DNA of 64,000 nt, taken from contig NZ_JASCIQ010000005.1 of the NCBI RefSeq assembly GCF_029968035.1, positions 124,001-188,000 on the forward strand, in the 5' to 3' direction. This document shows, piece after piece, positions 46,501 to 54,891 of this stretch; the first letter of the stretch is position 1, and each line of letters opens with the position of its first letter. Position numbers and translations under genes: made by a program. This DNA is from Streptomyces cavernicola (GTDB lineage Bacteria > Actinomycetota > Actinomycetes > Streptomycetales > Streptomycetaceae). The notes beneath the pieces were generated by a model. It had not been told where the DNA came from and did no database searches. It worked only from the letters and a program-made list of their open reading frames with translations.

Positions 46501-48129
46501 TTACTTCTTGTAGACCTCGACCTCGGTGAAGATCGGGTCACCGTCCTGGCCGAACTTCATGTTCTTCACGTTCTCCGAGTGGCCGGAGATCGTGCGGTTG
46601 TACCAGAGCGGGATGCCCGGGAAGGTGTTCGCCAGCTGCTTCTCAGCCTGGGTGTACAGCTTCGCGGACTCCTCGACGGTGGCGGCCGCGTCGGCCTTCT
46701 TCACCAGGTCGTCGAACTTCTTGTCCGAGAAGTCGGCCTTGTTGCCGGCGACTCCGGTACCGAAGAGGTCACGCAGGAAGTTTCCGTTGAACGGGTAGTC
46801 GAGCACCCAGCCGGAGCGGTACATCGACTTGACCTGCTTGGCGTCACGGACCTTCAGGTCGGCCTGGAAGTCCGTCTTGGCGTCGCCCTCGCACTCGACG
46901 CCGGTGGCCTGCTTGATGGAGTTGCAGACCGCGACGACCCAGTCCTTGTGCGGCTGGTCGGCGTTGTACTGGATGGAGATCTTGTTCCCCGGAACACCGC
47001 CGCCCTCCTTGATGAGAGCCTTGGCCTTCTTGGGGTTGTACTTGCAGAACTCGCCGCAGGTGTCGGCCTCGTAGCCGAGCACGCCCTTGGCGACCCAGCT
47101 GGTGGCGGACTCGCGGGTGCCGAAGAACACCGTCTTGTTGATGGTGTCGCGGTCGATCGCCATCGACAGGCCCTGCAGGACCTTGACGTCGATGTCCTTC
47201 CACTGCTTCGTGTAGAAGGCCGGGTTGATCGTGTTGATCGCCGAGTAGTCCTGCTCGATCGCCCGGTCGCCGAGGTCTTCCTTGTAGTTGGCGAGCTCGG
47301 AGTTGGGGACGATCGGCATGGAGTCGACGTTGTTCGACACCAGGTCGTTGTACGCGGCCGTGTCGGACGTGTACGCCTTGAGGTCGATGCCGCCGTTCTT
47401 GGCCTTGTCCGGACCCTTGTAGTCGTCGTTCCGGACGAGCTGGATCGACTTCTTGTGCTCCCAGGACTTCAGCTTGTAGGGGCCGTTGCCGACCGGCTTC
47501 TCGCCGTAGCCCTCGGGGTCCTTGAAGAAGCCGCTGGGCAGCGGCGAGAACACCGGGTACGCCAGCTTGTAGTGGAAGTACGGGATGCCGTCGGCCAGCG
47601 TGATGGTGAAGGTCTGGTCGTCGACGACCTTCAGCCCGGACATCTTGTCCTTCTTGGGCTTGCCCTTCTCCGGGTGGACGTCGGCGTAGCCCTCGATGTC
47701 GGAGAACCAGGAGGAGTTGACCTGCTTGTTCTCGACGTTGGCCGCCCAGTTCCAGGCGTCGACGAAGGACTTCGCGGTGACCTCTTCGCCGTTGTGGAAC
47801 TTCCAGCCCTTCTTGAGCTTGACCGTCCAGACCTTGTTGTCCTTGTCCGGGGTGACGGACTCGGCGTTGGTCATGGTGATCTCGCCCTTGTCGTTGTAGT
47901 CGACAAGGCCGGAGAAGATCGCCTCGATGGTGACGGAGCCGTACGCCTCCATCGTGTTGGCAGGCTGCAGCGGGTTCTGCGGCTCGCCGTTGGCGTAGCT
48001 CACGATGCCGTTGGGGTCAACTTCCTTGTTGGCGTTGGCCTCTTCAGTACCGCCGCCACCACAGGCCGTCGCGCCCAGCGCCACCACGGCTGCTATCGCG
48101 ACCCACTTGGCGCTCTTGGCACCGCGCAT
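46501..48129 (-). CDS. Oligopeptide-binding lipoprotein (SBP family 5, BldKB-like), operon 2
   Basis: A 542-residue extracytoplasmic binding lipoprotein. Signal peptide MRGAKSAKWVAIAAVVALGATAC, lipidated at Cys23, then PQNPLQPANTMEAYGSVTIEAIFSGLVDYN, LKKGWKFHNGEEVTAKSFVDAWNWAANVEN, PVGNGPYKLKSWEHKKSIQLVRNDDYKGPD, MAIDRDTINKTVFFGTRESA and the Cys pair in DTCGEFCKYNPKKAK. It is richer in Lys than its neighbours. ATG 48129 has AGGAGGAACC. First gene of operon 2. In S. coelicolor the BldK system imports an extracellular peptide signal required for aerial growth; as I recall its locus starts with a permease gene, whereas both operons here start with the binding protein. Confidence 0.95.
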   Translation of the reverse strand: MRGAKSAKWVAIAAVVALGATACGGGGTEEANANKEVDPNGIVSYANGEPQNPLQPANTMEAYGSVTIEAIFSGLVDYNDKGEITMTNAESVTPDKDNKVWTVKLKKGWKFHNGEEVTAKSFVDAWNWAANVENKQVNSSWFSDIEGYADVHPEKGKPKKDKMSGLKVVDDQTFTITLADGIPYFHYKLAYPVFSPLPSGFFKDPEGYGEKPVGNGPYKLKSWEHKKSIQLVRNDDYKGPDKAKNGGIDLKAYTSDTAAYNDLVSNNVDSMPIVPNSELANYKEDLGDRAIEQDYSAINTINPAFYTKQWKDIDVKVLQGLSMAIDRDTINKTVFFGTRESATSWVAKGVLGYEADTCGEFCKYNPKKAKALIKEGGGVPGNKISIQYNADQPHKDWVVAVCNSIKQATGVECEGDAKTDFQADLKVRDAKQVKSMYRSGWVLDYPFNGNFLRDLFGTGVAGNKADFSDKKFDDLVKKADAAATVEESAKLYTQAEKQLANTFPGIPLWYNRTISGHSENVKNMKFGQDGDPIFTEVEVYKK

Positions 48130-48570
48130 GGGTTCCTCCTCATGAGTCCACTTGTTCACTACAAGAGAGGGCACGCGACTTCCCACCGACACCCCTGACG
48201 GCGAGAGTTGAGTGCCCCAGTGTGCTCGTGAGTCGGCGCTCCCCACAGCGCGTGACCCATTGACCCGAGCTCTTCGCGCTCAACTATTAGCCATGGGCAC
48301 CTACCCGGCCACACCCTTTTGGTCTCGGTTCGATCACACCTGACGCGTACATCTTCCGAAATATGGACAAACCGATCCGAGATAGATAGTCGCGAAACGG
48401 ACTCGTTACACATCTATCGGTCAGCGATGTCCGAAATCCGGACGACCCGTGAGACAAAACCAGTTGCGCGGCAGGGCGCTCGCGCTGCAGCGTTCAAGGC
48501 GCGTAGACCCCGGGGCGGAGGACACCGCCGAAAACCTCGCCGAGGACACCTCGGAACACCCCCAAAACGC
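48130..48570. promoter_or_regulatory. Upstream region of permease operon 2
   Basis: This is a 440-nt stretch, less GC-rich than its surroundings, with no gene. It contains CTTGT-N5-ACAAG (48141-48155) and a GATAGAT / ATCTATC inverted repeat (48381-48387 and 48412-48418) around an A/T-containing centre. These are candidate operator or leader structures. No unambiguous -35/-10 pair could be assigned. Confidence 0.4.
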
Positions 48571-48619
48571 CGACTGGCCCGACTCTACGCCGAGTTGGGG
48601 CGCAGAGACGGGCCAGTCG
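48571..48619 (-). terminator. Hairpin terminator after typA
   Basis: CGACTGGCCCG / CGGGCCAGTCG form a perfect 11-bp stem, continued by CTCT/AGAG inside. On the minus strand it is followed by GCGTTTTGGGG, so it ends typA transcription before operon 2. Confidence 0.78.
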
Positions 48620-48683
48620 CGGGATCCGCCGGGGCTGCCGTCGTGGAACGGTCAGCCTTTCAGGGCCTGTTGGGGCAGTTGTG

Positions 48684-50591
48684 TCAGTTGTGCTTGGCGC
48701 GCGAGGCGGCGCGGGCGCGCTCGGTCTTGTCCAGGTTCACCTTGCGGATACGGACGGCTTCCGGGGTGACCTCGACGCACTCGTCGTCGCGGCAGAACTC
48801 CAGGCACTGCTCCAGGGAGAGCTTGCGGGCCGGCACCACGTTCTCGGTGGTGTCTGCGGAAGCCGCACGCATGTTGGTGAGCTTCTTCTCCTTGGTGATG
48901 TTCACGTCCATGTCGTCGGAGCGCGAGTTCTCGCCGACGATCATGCCCTCGTACACCTCGGTGCCGGGCTCGGTGAACAGGACGCCGCGCTCCTGCAGGT
49001 TGATCATCGCGAACGGCGTGACCGAACCGGCGCGGTCGGCGACGAGTGAACCGTTGTTACGGGTCGTCAGCGTGCCGAACCACGGCTCGTGGCCCTCGTG
49101 GATCGAGTGCGCGATGCCCGTACCGCGGGTGTTGGTGAGGAACTCCGTGCGGAAGCCGATGAGGCCGCGGGACGGGACGACGAACTCCATGCGCACCCAG
49201 CCGGAGCCGTGGTTCGACATGTTGTCCATGCGGCCCTTGCGGACGCCCATGAGCTGGGTGACGGCGCCCATGTGCTCCTCGGGCACGTCGATCGTCATGC
49301 GCTCGACCGGCTCGTGCGTCTTGCCGTCGATCTCCTGCGTGACGACCTGCGGCTTGCCGATGGTCAGCTCGAAGCCCTCGCGGCGCATCTGCTCGACCAG
49401 GATCGCCAGGGCCAGCTCACCGCGGCCCTGCACCTCCCAGGCGTCGGGGCGCTCGGTGTCGAGGACGCGCAGCGAGACGTTACCGATCAGCTCGCGGTCC
49501 AGACGGTCCTTGACCTGGCGGGCCGTGACCTTGCGGTCCTTGACGGCGGACTTGGCGTCCGCGCCCTTGCCGGTGCCGCCGCGGCCGACGAGCGGCGAGG
49601 TGTTCGTACCGATGGTCATGGAGATCGCGGGCTCGTCGACCGTGATCAGCGGGAGGGCGACCGGGTTCTCCGGGTCGGCCAGGGTCTCGCCGATCATGAT
49701 GTCGGGGATACCGGCGACGGCGCAGATGTCACCGGGGCCCGCGACCTCGGCGGGCTTGCGGGTGAGCGCCTCGGTCATCATCAGCTCGGAGATGCGGACG
49801 TTGGAGACCGAGCCGTCGCGCTTCATCCAGGCCACGGTCTGGCCCTTGCGGAGCTCGCCCTGCTCGACGCGGAGCAGCGCGATACGGCCGAGGAAGTTGT
49901 CGGCGTCGAGGTTGGTGACGTGCGCCTGCAGCGGGGCGGCCTCGTCGTACTCCGGCGCGGGGACGTGCTGGAGCAGCGTGGAGAAGAACGGCTCCAGGTT
50001 GGTGCTGTCCGCGGGGACGGTGCCGTCCTCCGGCTTGGTCAGCGAGGCGACGCCGTCACGGCCGCAGGCGTAGACGATCGGGAACTCGATCTGGTCCTCG
50101 TCGGCGTCCAGGTCGAGGAACAGGTCGTACGTCTCGTTGACGACCTCGTCGATCCGGGAGTCCGGGCGGTCCGTCTTGTTGATGCAGAGGATGACGGGGA
50201 GCCGCTGCTGCAGGGCCTTGCGCAGCACGAAGCGGGTCTGCGGCAGCGGGCCCTCGGAGGCGTCCACGAGCAGCACGACCGCGTCCACCATCGACAGACC
50301 GCGCTCGACCTCGCCACCGAAGTCGGCGTGGCCGGGGGTGTCGATGATGTTGATCGTGATCGGCTCGCCACCGTCCTTGGGGTGGTACTTCACCGCCGTG
50401 TTCTTGGCCAGGATCGTGATGCCCTTCTCACGCTCCAGGTCGTTCGAGTCCATGACGCGGTCGTCGACGGAGTCGAGCTGGTGCGCGGCGAAGGCACCGG
50501 CCTGCTTGAGCATGGCATCGACGATGGTCGTCTTGCCGTGGTCGACGTGGGCGACGATGGCGACGTTACGAATGTCGTGGCGCGTGGGCAT
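48684..50591 (-). CDS. typA: Translational GTPase TypA/BipA
   Basis: A 635-residue ribosome-associated GTPase. G1 AHVDHGKTT (14-22), switch/G2 region with REKGITILAKNTAVKY, G3 DTPGHADFGGEVERGLSMVDAVVLLVD near 85 and G4 NKTDRPD near 135. EF-G-like domains II, III and V follow (EGELRKGQTVAW-type strand VEQGELRKGQTVAWMKRDG; RGELALAILVEQMRREGFELTIGKPQV) and the TypA-specific C-terminal domain (TRNNGSLVADRAGSVTPFAMINLQERGVLFTEPGTEVYEGMIVGENSR). It helps ribosome assembly and stress translation. ATG 50591 starts at the first conserved residues; the frame is open upstream. It is monocistronic between two hairpins. Confidence 0.98.
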   Translation of the reverse strand: MPTRHDIRNVAIVAHVDHGKTTIVDAMLKQAGAFAAHQLDSVDDRVMDSNDLEREKGITILAKNTAVKYHPKDGGEPITINIIDTPGHADFGGEVERGLSMVDAVVLLVDASEGPLPQTRFVLRKALQQRLPVILCINKTDRPDSRIDEVVNETYDLFLDLDADEDQIEFPIVYACGRDGVASLTKPEDGTVPADSTNLEPFFSTLLQHVPAPEYDEAAPLQAHVTNLDADNFLGRIALLRVEQGELRKGQTVAWMKRDGSVSNVRISELMMTEALTRKPAEVAGPGDICAVAGIPDIMIGETLADPENPVALPLITVDEPAISMTIGTNTSPLVGRGGTGKGADAKSAVKDRKVTARQVKDRLDRELIGNVSLRVLDTERPDAWEVQGRGELALAILVEQMRREGFELTIGKPQVVTQEIDGKTHEPVERMTIDVPEEHMGAVTQLMGVRKGRMDNMSNHGSGWVRMEFVVPSRGLIGFRTEFLTNTRGTGIAHSIHEGHEPWFGTLTTRNNGSLVADRAGSVTPFAMINLQERGVLFTEPGTEVYEGMIVGENSRSDDMDVNITKEKKLTNMRAASADTTENVVPARKLSLEQCLEFCRDDECVEVTPEAVRIRKVNLDKTERARAASRAKHN

Positions 50592-50791
50592 ACGAGCTGC
50601 GCTTCTCCCAGGAAGAGTGGAGGGCCTGTTGCGTACGGTCCGGTACGCGAGCCCTGCCGGGCTGAACACGCCACGGCCTTACCCCATCCTACGTTGACCT
50701 GGCAGGGGCGGCATGGTCGGGGGCCGCCGCAGCCCGGTCCGGGACGGGGTGGGGTGAGGAAAGACACAGGTCAATGGGTGTGGAAAGCAGC

Positions 50792-50821
50792 TTGCCCGCC
50801 GGGGGGCTCCGGCGGGCAAGG
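50792..50821 (-). terminator. Hairpin terminator after the orphan substrate-binding protein gene
   Basis: CTTGCCCGCCGG / CCGGCGGGCAAG form a perfect 12-bp stem with a 6-nt loop, 46 nt after the stop on the minus strand. Confidence 0.78.
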
Positions 50822-50867
50822 GGCTTGAGCGAGTTCTGAGCCGCCGCCGCTGCGGCCGCTCCCGTGG

Positions 50868-53318
50868 TTACTGCTTCTTCTGCTGCCCGGCGGCCCCCGA
50901 CTTCAGGTAGCCGATGTCCTCGTAGTGCGGCGACTCGAAGCCGAACGCCCCGGCGTTCGCGAGGTTCGCCCTGACCGCGAAGAGCTGCGGCCGCTGGTAG
51001 AGCGGCACGGACCCGGCCTCGGCCCAGATCCGGGCGTCGGCCTTGCGCACCAGCTCGCGCGCCTTCGACTCGTCGAGCTCCGCCGCGGCCTGCTCGAAGA
51101 GCTGGTCGATGTGGTCGGTGCCGACGCGGGTGTAGTTCTGCTCGACGTTCAGCGAGCCGTCCTCCGCGGGCACGGGCTTGGCGAAGATCGGCCGGCCGTC
51201 GGTGGCGGGGTAGGCGGAGGCGGGCCACGAGTAGAGCGCCAGGTCGTACTGGCCGGACGCGATGTGGTCCTTGAAGTAGCTGCCGTCCTCGACCTTCTCG
51301 ATCTCCGTGCGGATGCCGATCCGCTCCAGCATGCGGGCGATCTTGTCGCCGACGGTGCGCAGGGACTCGGAGCCGGGGCCCGAGGGGAGCACGAAGCGGA
51401 GGGTCAGGGCCTTGCCGTCCTTGGCGAGCGGCCCGGAGGCGGCCTTGCCGGCGGAGCCCTTGGAGCCCTTGGAGCCCTTGGAGTTCTTTTCCTTGGAGCC
51501 CTTGTCCTTGGACTTGTCCTTGGACTTGTCCTTGGACTTGTCCTTGGACTTGTCCTCGCCCTCGGCCTCGGCCTTCGCCTTCTCGGACTTGTCCTTGTCC
51601 TTGGCCTTCTCGTGCTCCTTGTTGCTGTCCTTCTTGCTGTCCTTCTCGTGCTCCTTCTTGCCCTCGGGGGACTTCGCCTTCTCGCCGTCCTCCTTCTTGC
51701 CCTCCTTCTTCTCTTCCTTCTTTTCCTTCTTCTTCTCCTCGCCGTTCTCTTCCTTCGGGGCCGCCGTGCCCTTCGGGGCGTACGCGCCGGGGACGCTGTT
51801 CTTGCTCTTGGCCTGCTGCCGGTCCTCGGTGTCGCCGGGCTTGTCGTCCTGACCGACGATGTACGTGCCGTCGTCGGACTCGGACTCGGAGCCCTTCGCC
51901 GGCTTGCTCTTCTTCTTGTCGGCCTTGGAGCCCGCGCCCTTCCCCACGATCGCGCCGCCCCGCTCCCAGCCCGCCTCGGCGAGGAGCGCCTGGGCCTCGG
52001 CGGTGTCCTGGCTGCCGAGGGCCTTGCTGTTGTCGGCGTACGCGTACTGCCCGGCGAGGGCGAGGTGGCTGCCGACCGGCGCCGCGGGCAGACCGAGGGG
52101 CTTGAGGACGGTCTCGGCGATCTCCTCGCGGTCGATGGCACGGGCCACCGCACGGCGTACGCGCTCGTCGGCGAGCGGTCCGCCGGCGCCGTTCAGCGCG
52201 AGCTGGGTGTAGGCGGGTTCGAGGGACTTGCGGACCTTGAAGTCGCGCAGTCCGTTCTGCTGCTTCGCGTACTCGGCGATCGCCTCGCGGTTCTTCTTAC
52301 GGGCCTCGATCTCGGTCTCGGCCTCCTCCTCGCCCTTCGCGCCGTTCGCGATCGCCCAGGAGCGCAGCGCCTGCGCGGGCGTGAGGTCGGTGCCGGGGCC
52401 GTGGGCCAGCGGGCCCTTCGACCCGGCGTCGCGGGCGGCGAGCGAGATCCGCTCGGCCTCGGCGGAGCCGATCTCGGCCAGGTCGACCTTGCCCTCGGCG
52501 AGCGCGGCGGCCCGCTGTGCGCGCGGCACGGCGCGGAAGACCAGCTTCTGCAGCTTGGCGGGCTCGCCCCACCAGCGCGGGTTGCGGACCAGCGTCATCT
52601 CGCCGGCCTTGCGGTCCGTCCCCTCGATGCTGAACGGGCCTGCCGACACCTTCAGCTTGGTGCGCGCACCGTCGTTGAAGGTGTCCGGCGTCCCCATGAC
52701 CTGCTTGGGGTACAGCGGCGAGAACAGCGACCGCCAGTCCGCGTACGGCTTGGCGAAGGTGACCCGTACCTCCAGGTCGTTGGCGCCGCGCTCGACCTTC
52801 TCGATGCGGTCGTAGCCGGCGTTGCGCGCCGTCCAGTAGGCGCTGTCCTTGCCGGACAGGGCGCGCCACTGGGCGGCGAAGTCCGCGGCGCCGATCTCCC
52901 GGCCGTCGCTCCAGACCGCCTGCTGGTTGAGCTTGTAGAGCACGACCTGCTTGGGCTCGCGCTCGACGATCTCGGCCTTCTCCAGGAAGTCCGGGTTGGC
53001 CTGCGGCCGGCCCTTCGCATCGAGCGTGAACATCGACGGCAGTACGGCCCCCGCGACCCGGCTCGTGGCCGAATCGGCGTCCGCCTGGAAGGAGTTGAGG
53101 GTCTGCGGAAGCCCGTCCACGGCCCAGGTGACTTTGCCCCCGTCGACGACTGCATCGCGCGCGGCGGGCGCGATGTCCTGAGCGGCGGCGGGGGCGCCGG
53201 ACTCGTCGGACGAGCCGCAGCCGGCCAGGGCGGGCACGGCGAGGACTCCCGTGGTGAGGAGGGCGGCAGCTCTGCGGACATGGCGCTTTCTGACGCCGGC
53301 CGAATCGAGTCGGGCCAT
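50868..53318 (-). CDS. Orphan SBP family 5 lipoprotein with a Lys-rich low-complexity insertion
   Basis: An 816-residue lipoprotein. Signal peptide with lipobox LAGC, Cys34. The N-terminal SBP_bac_5 part (about 40-455; VTWAVDGLPQTLNSFQADADSATS, LNQQAVWSDGREIGAADFAAQWRAL, AIDREEIAETVL) and the C-terminal lobe (about 635-805; LRFVLPSGPGSESLRTVGDKIARMLERIGIRTEIEKV, VPLYQRPQLFAVRANLANAG) are separated by about 170 residues almost entirely Lys/Glu/Asp/Ser, including tandem DKSK units encoded by 12-bp repeats. The frame stays open throughout, so this is a genuine insertion. No permease or ATPase gene is adjacent. ATG 53318 has GGAGG ten nt upstream. It may donate ligand to the nearby BldK-like permeases. 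Confidence 0.88.
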   Translation of the reverse strand: MARLDSAGVRKRHVRRAAALLTTGVLAVPALAGCGSSDESGAPAAAQDIAPAARDAVVDGGKVTWAVDGLPQTLNSFQADADSATSRVAGAVLPSMFTLDAKGRPQANPDFLEKAEIVEREPKQVVLYKLNQQAVWSDGREIGAADFAAQWRALSGKDSAYWTARNAGYDRIEKVERGANDLEVRVTFAKPYADWRSLFSPLYPKQVMGTPDTFNDGARTKLKVSAGPFSIEGTDRKAGEMTLVRNPRWWGEPAKLQKLVFRAVPRAQRAAALAEGKVDLAEIGSAEAERISLAARDAGSKGPLAHGPGTDLTPAQALRSWAIANGAKGEEEAETEIEARKKNREAIAEYAKQQNGLRDFKVRKSLEPAYTQLALNGAGGPLADERVRRAVARAIDREEIAETVLKPLGLPAAPVGSHLALAGQYAYADNSKALGSQDTAEAQALLAEAGWERGGAIVGKGAGSKADKKKSKPAKGSESESDDGTYIVGQDDKPGDTEDRQQAKSKNSVPGAYAPKGTAAPKEENGEEKKKEKKEEKKEGKKEDGEKAKSPEGKKEHEKDSKKDSNKEHEKAKDKDKSEKAKAEAEGEDKSKDKSKDKSKDKSKDKGSKEKNSKGSKGSKGSAGKAASGPLAKDGKALTLRFVLPSGPGSESLRTVGDKIARMLERIGIRTEIEKVEDGSYFKDHIASGQYDLALYSWPASAYPATDGRPIFAKPVPAEDGSLNVEQNYTRVGTDHIDQLFEQAAAELDESKARELVRKADARIWAEAGSVPLYQRPQLFAVRANLANAGAFGFESPHYEDIGYLKSGAAGQQKKQ

Positions 53319-53371
53319 GGCTAGGTACCTCCGGGGCTCGCCCGGCCGCCCGATTCCGGTTTGGGCCGGGT

Positions 53372-53405
53372 TTGATCACGTTTGGCGGTATAAGGAGTTG
53401 ATCAC
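53372..53405. promoter_or_regulatory. Direct repeats flanking a possible -10 of the orphan SBP gene
   Basis: TTGATCAC occurs at 53372-53379 and 53398-53405, 26 nt apart, in the divergent 399-nt gap between the SBP gene and the 95-codon gene. On the minus strand TTATAC lies between the copies and could be a -10. The rest of the gap shows no gene. Confidence 0.4.
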
Positions 53406-53717
53406 ACCTATCGCCCCCACTGAAGGTGACGGGCGCGCGCTCGCGCCACTGACACGGCGACACGCCGCGAGAACCCCACCCGTTTCGCCCAACGCGGCAC
53501 CCCCGCACGGGGTACGCGACCCGGGCCCGCCCCGGTCGACCGCGCCGCAACGCCCCGAAGGACGCCGGTCACGGACGGGCGCGGGTGCACACCGTCCGGC
53601 CACGGCCCGTGCCGAAGTGCTCAATCCGTACCGATCCCTTCACAATCGGGGATGTGACGCGCGACACTCTCAGGCGCACTGGCACTGCCACCGCACCGGC
53701 GGAAAAGAGGGCAACCC

Positions 53718-54005
53718 ATGTCCCTGCAGGACGATCTGACGGCCGTGCAGCGCTGCCTCGATGAGCTGGTCCGTTCCGTCGGACGGCTCGAGCAGCATGT
53801 GGGCGGCGGCGTGGACCTGCGCCGTGTGCGCACGGACACCGACCATCTGCGCGACAGCCTCGCCCTGCTGCGCGAGGCCGCTCCCGAGCTCGCCTCCCGC
53901 CCCAGGCCCGAGGTGATCCACATCCCCGACCAGCCCTACGACCGCGCCCTGTGGTCGGACGTCGACGACGAGGGGCTCGGCGCGAGCGACCGACGCGCGC
54001 CCTGA
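53718..54005 (+). CDS. Small coiled-coil protein of unknown function
   Basis: A 95-residue acidic protein conserved in Streptomyces. Residues 1-60 are helical with heptad-like hydrophobics (LTAVQRCLDELVRSVGRLEQHV, TDTDHLRDSLALLREAAP), suggesting a short coiled coil; the C-terminal third (EVIHIPDQPYDRALWSDVDDEGLG) is extended and acidic. No signal or membrane segment. ATG 53718 follows GAGGG. It lies 61 nt upstream of sdhC, in the same orientation, so it may be the first gene of the succinate dehydrogenase operon. Function not recognised. Confidence 0.78.
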   Translation: MSLQDDLTAVQRCLDELVRSVGRLEQHVGGGVDLRRVRTDTDHLRDSLALLREAAPELASRPRPEVIHIPDQPYDRALWSDVDDEGLGASDRRAP

Positions 54006-54066
54006 CCCGAGAGCCCACCGCCCCGCCCGACCGCCACCCCCGGAAGCTCTCCCCCTGGAGATCCCG

Positions 54067-54891
54067 TTGGCCACTGGCACCGAACCCGACCTCGATCCCG
54101 CGGGCGGCGTGCGCGGCGCGACGCGTGCCGCCATCGCCGCCCCGCATCTGCGCACCGACCGCTGGTGGCTGTCCCCCGCGCTGACCGCAGCCGGACTGCT
54201 CGCCTTCGTCGTCTACTCGACCTGGCGGGCCTTCGCCAACGCCGACTACTACGCGGCCCCGTACGTCTCGCCGTTCTACTCGCCGTGCCTGGCGGAGAAC
54301 TGCGTGCCGATGAAGGGCGGGCCCAACTGGGAGATCCTCGGGGGCTGGTGGGGGCTCTCGCCCGCGCTCCTCATCCTGATCTTCCCGCTCGGCTTCCGGC
54401 TGACCTGCTACTACTACCGCAAGGCGTACTACCGGGGCTTCTGGGCCTCGCCGCCCGCCTGCGCGGTGGCCGAGCCGCACCGGAAGTACAGCGGTGAGAC
54501 GCGCTTCCCGCTGATCCTGCAGAACGTCCACCGGTACTTCTTCTACGCGGCCGTGCCGGTGGCGGGCATCCTCACGTACGACACCGTGCTCGCCTTCCGG
54601 GACGAGCACTACGCGTGGGGGCACATGGGGCTCGGGACCGTGGTGATGGTCGTGAACATCGGGCTCATCTGGGCGTACACGCTGTCGTGCCACTCCTGCC
54701 GGCACATCGTCGGCGGCAAGCTGAAGCACTTCTCGAAGCATCCCGTGCGGTACCGGCTGTGGCAGTGGGTCGGGAAGCTGAACGACCGTCATATGCAGCT
54801 CGCCTGGGTCTCGTTGCTCAGCGTGGCCGGCGCCGACTTCTACGTGTACCTGGTCGCCTCCGGCGCCATCGAGGATCTGAGGTTCTTCTGA
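54067..54891 (+). CDS. sdhC: Succinate dehydrogenase membrane anchor (Sdh1-type cytochrome b subunit)
   Basis: A 274-residue integral membrane protein with about five helices (LSPALTAAGLLAFVVYSTWRAF, LSPALLILIFPLGFRLTCYYY, YFFYAAVPVAGILTYDTVLAF, LGTVVMVVNIGLIWAYTLSCHSC, MQLAWVSLLSVAGADFYVYLV). Candidate heme or quinone ligands include His in QNVHRYFF and in SCHSCRHIVGG. Length and layout match the single large anchor of the mycobacterial Sdh1 complex (Rv0249c) rather than separate SdhC and SdhD. TTG at 54067 follows CTGGAG. The stop overlaps the sdhA ATG (TGATG). Confidence 0.9.
   Translation: MATGTEPDLDPAGGVRGATRAAIAAPHLRTDRWWLSPALTAAGLLAFVVYSTWRAFANADYYAAPYVSPFYSPCLAENCVPMKGGPNWEILGGWWGLSPALLILIFPLGFRLTCYYYRKAYYRGFWASPPACAVAEPHRKYSGETRFPLILQNVHRYFFYAAVPVAGILTYDTVLAFRDEHYAWGHMGLGTVVMVVNIGLIWAYTLSCHSCRHIVGGKLKHFSKHPVRYRLWQWVGKLNDRHMQLAWVSLLSVAGADFYVYLVASGAIEDLRFF

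Noticed and set aside
46501..46503. TTA (bldA-dependent) codon at the end of the BldKB-like gene
   Set aside because: Read on the coding (minus) strand these bases are the TAA stop codon. I did not spot an in-frame TTA codon elsewhere in the annotated genes, though I did not check every codon.
45247..48198. 983-codon open frame on the + strand across operon 2
   Set aside because: It spans three separate minus-strand genes and their intergenic hairpin; the translation is low-complexity and has no family motif.
51432..51940. Frameshift as an explanation for the Lys-rich SBP segment
   Set aside because: The SBP pattern resumes in the same frame after it, and the 12-bp repeats keep the frame, so it is an insertion rather than a shift.
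50925..53324. 799-codon open frame on the + strand opposite the orphan SBP
   Set aside because: Antisense shadow with Leu/Val/Gly/Arg runs that mirror the Lys-rich repeats of the real gene.
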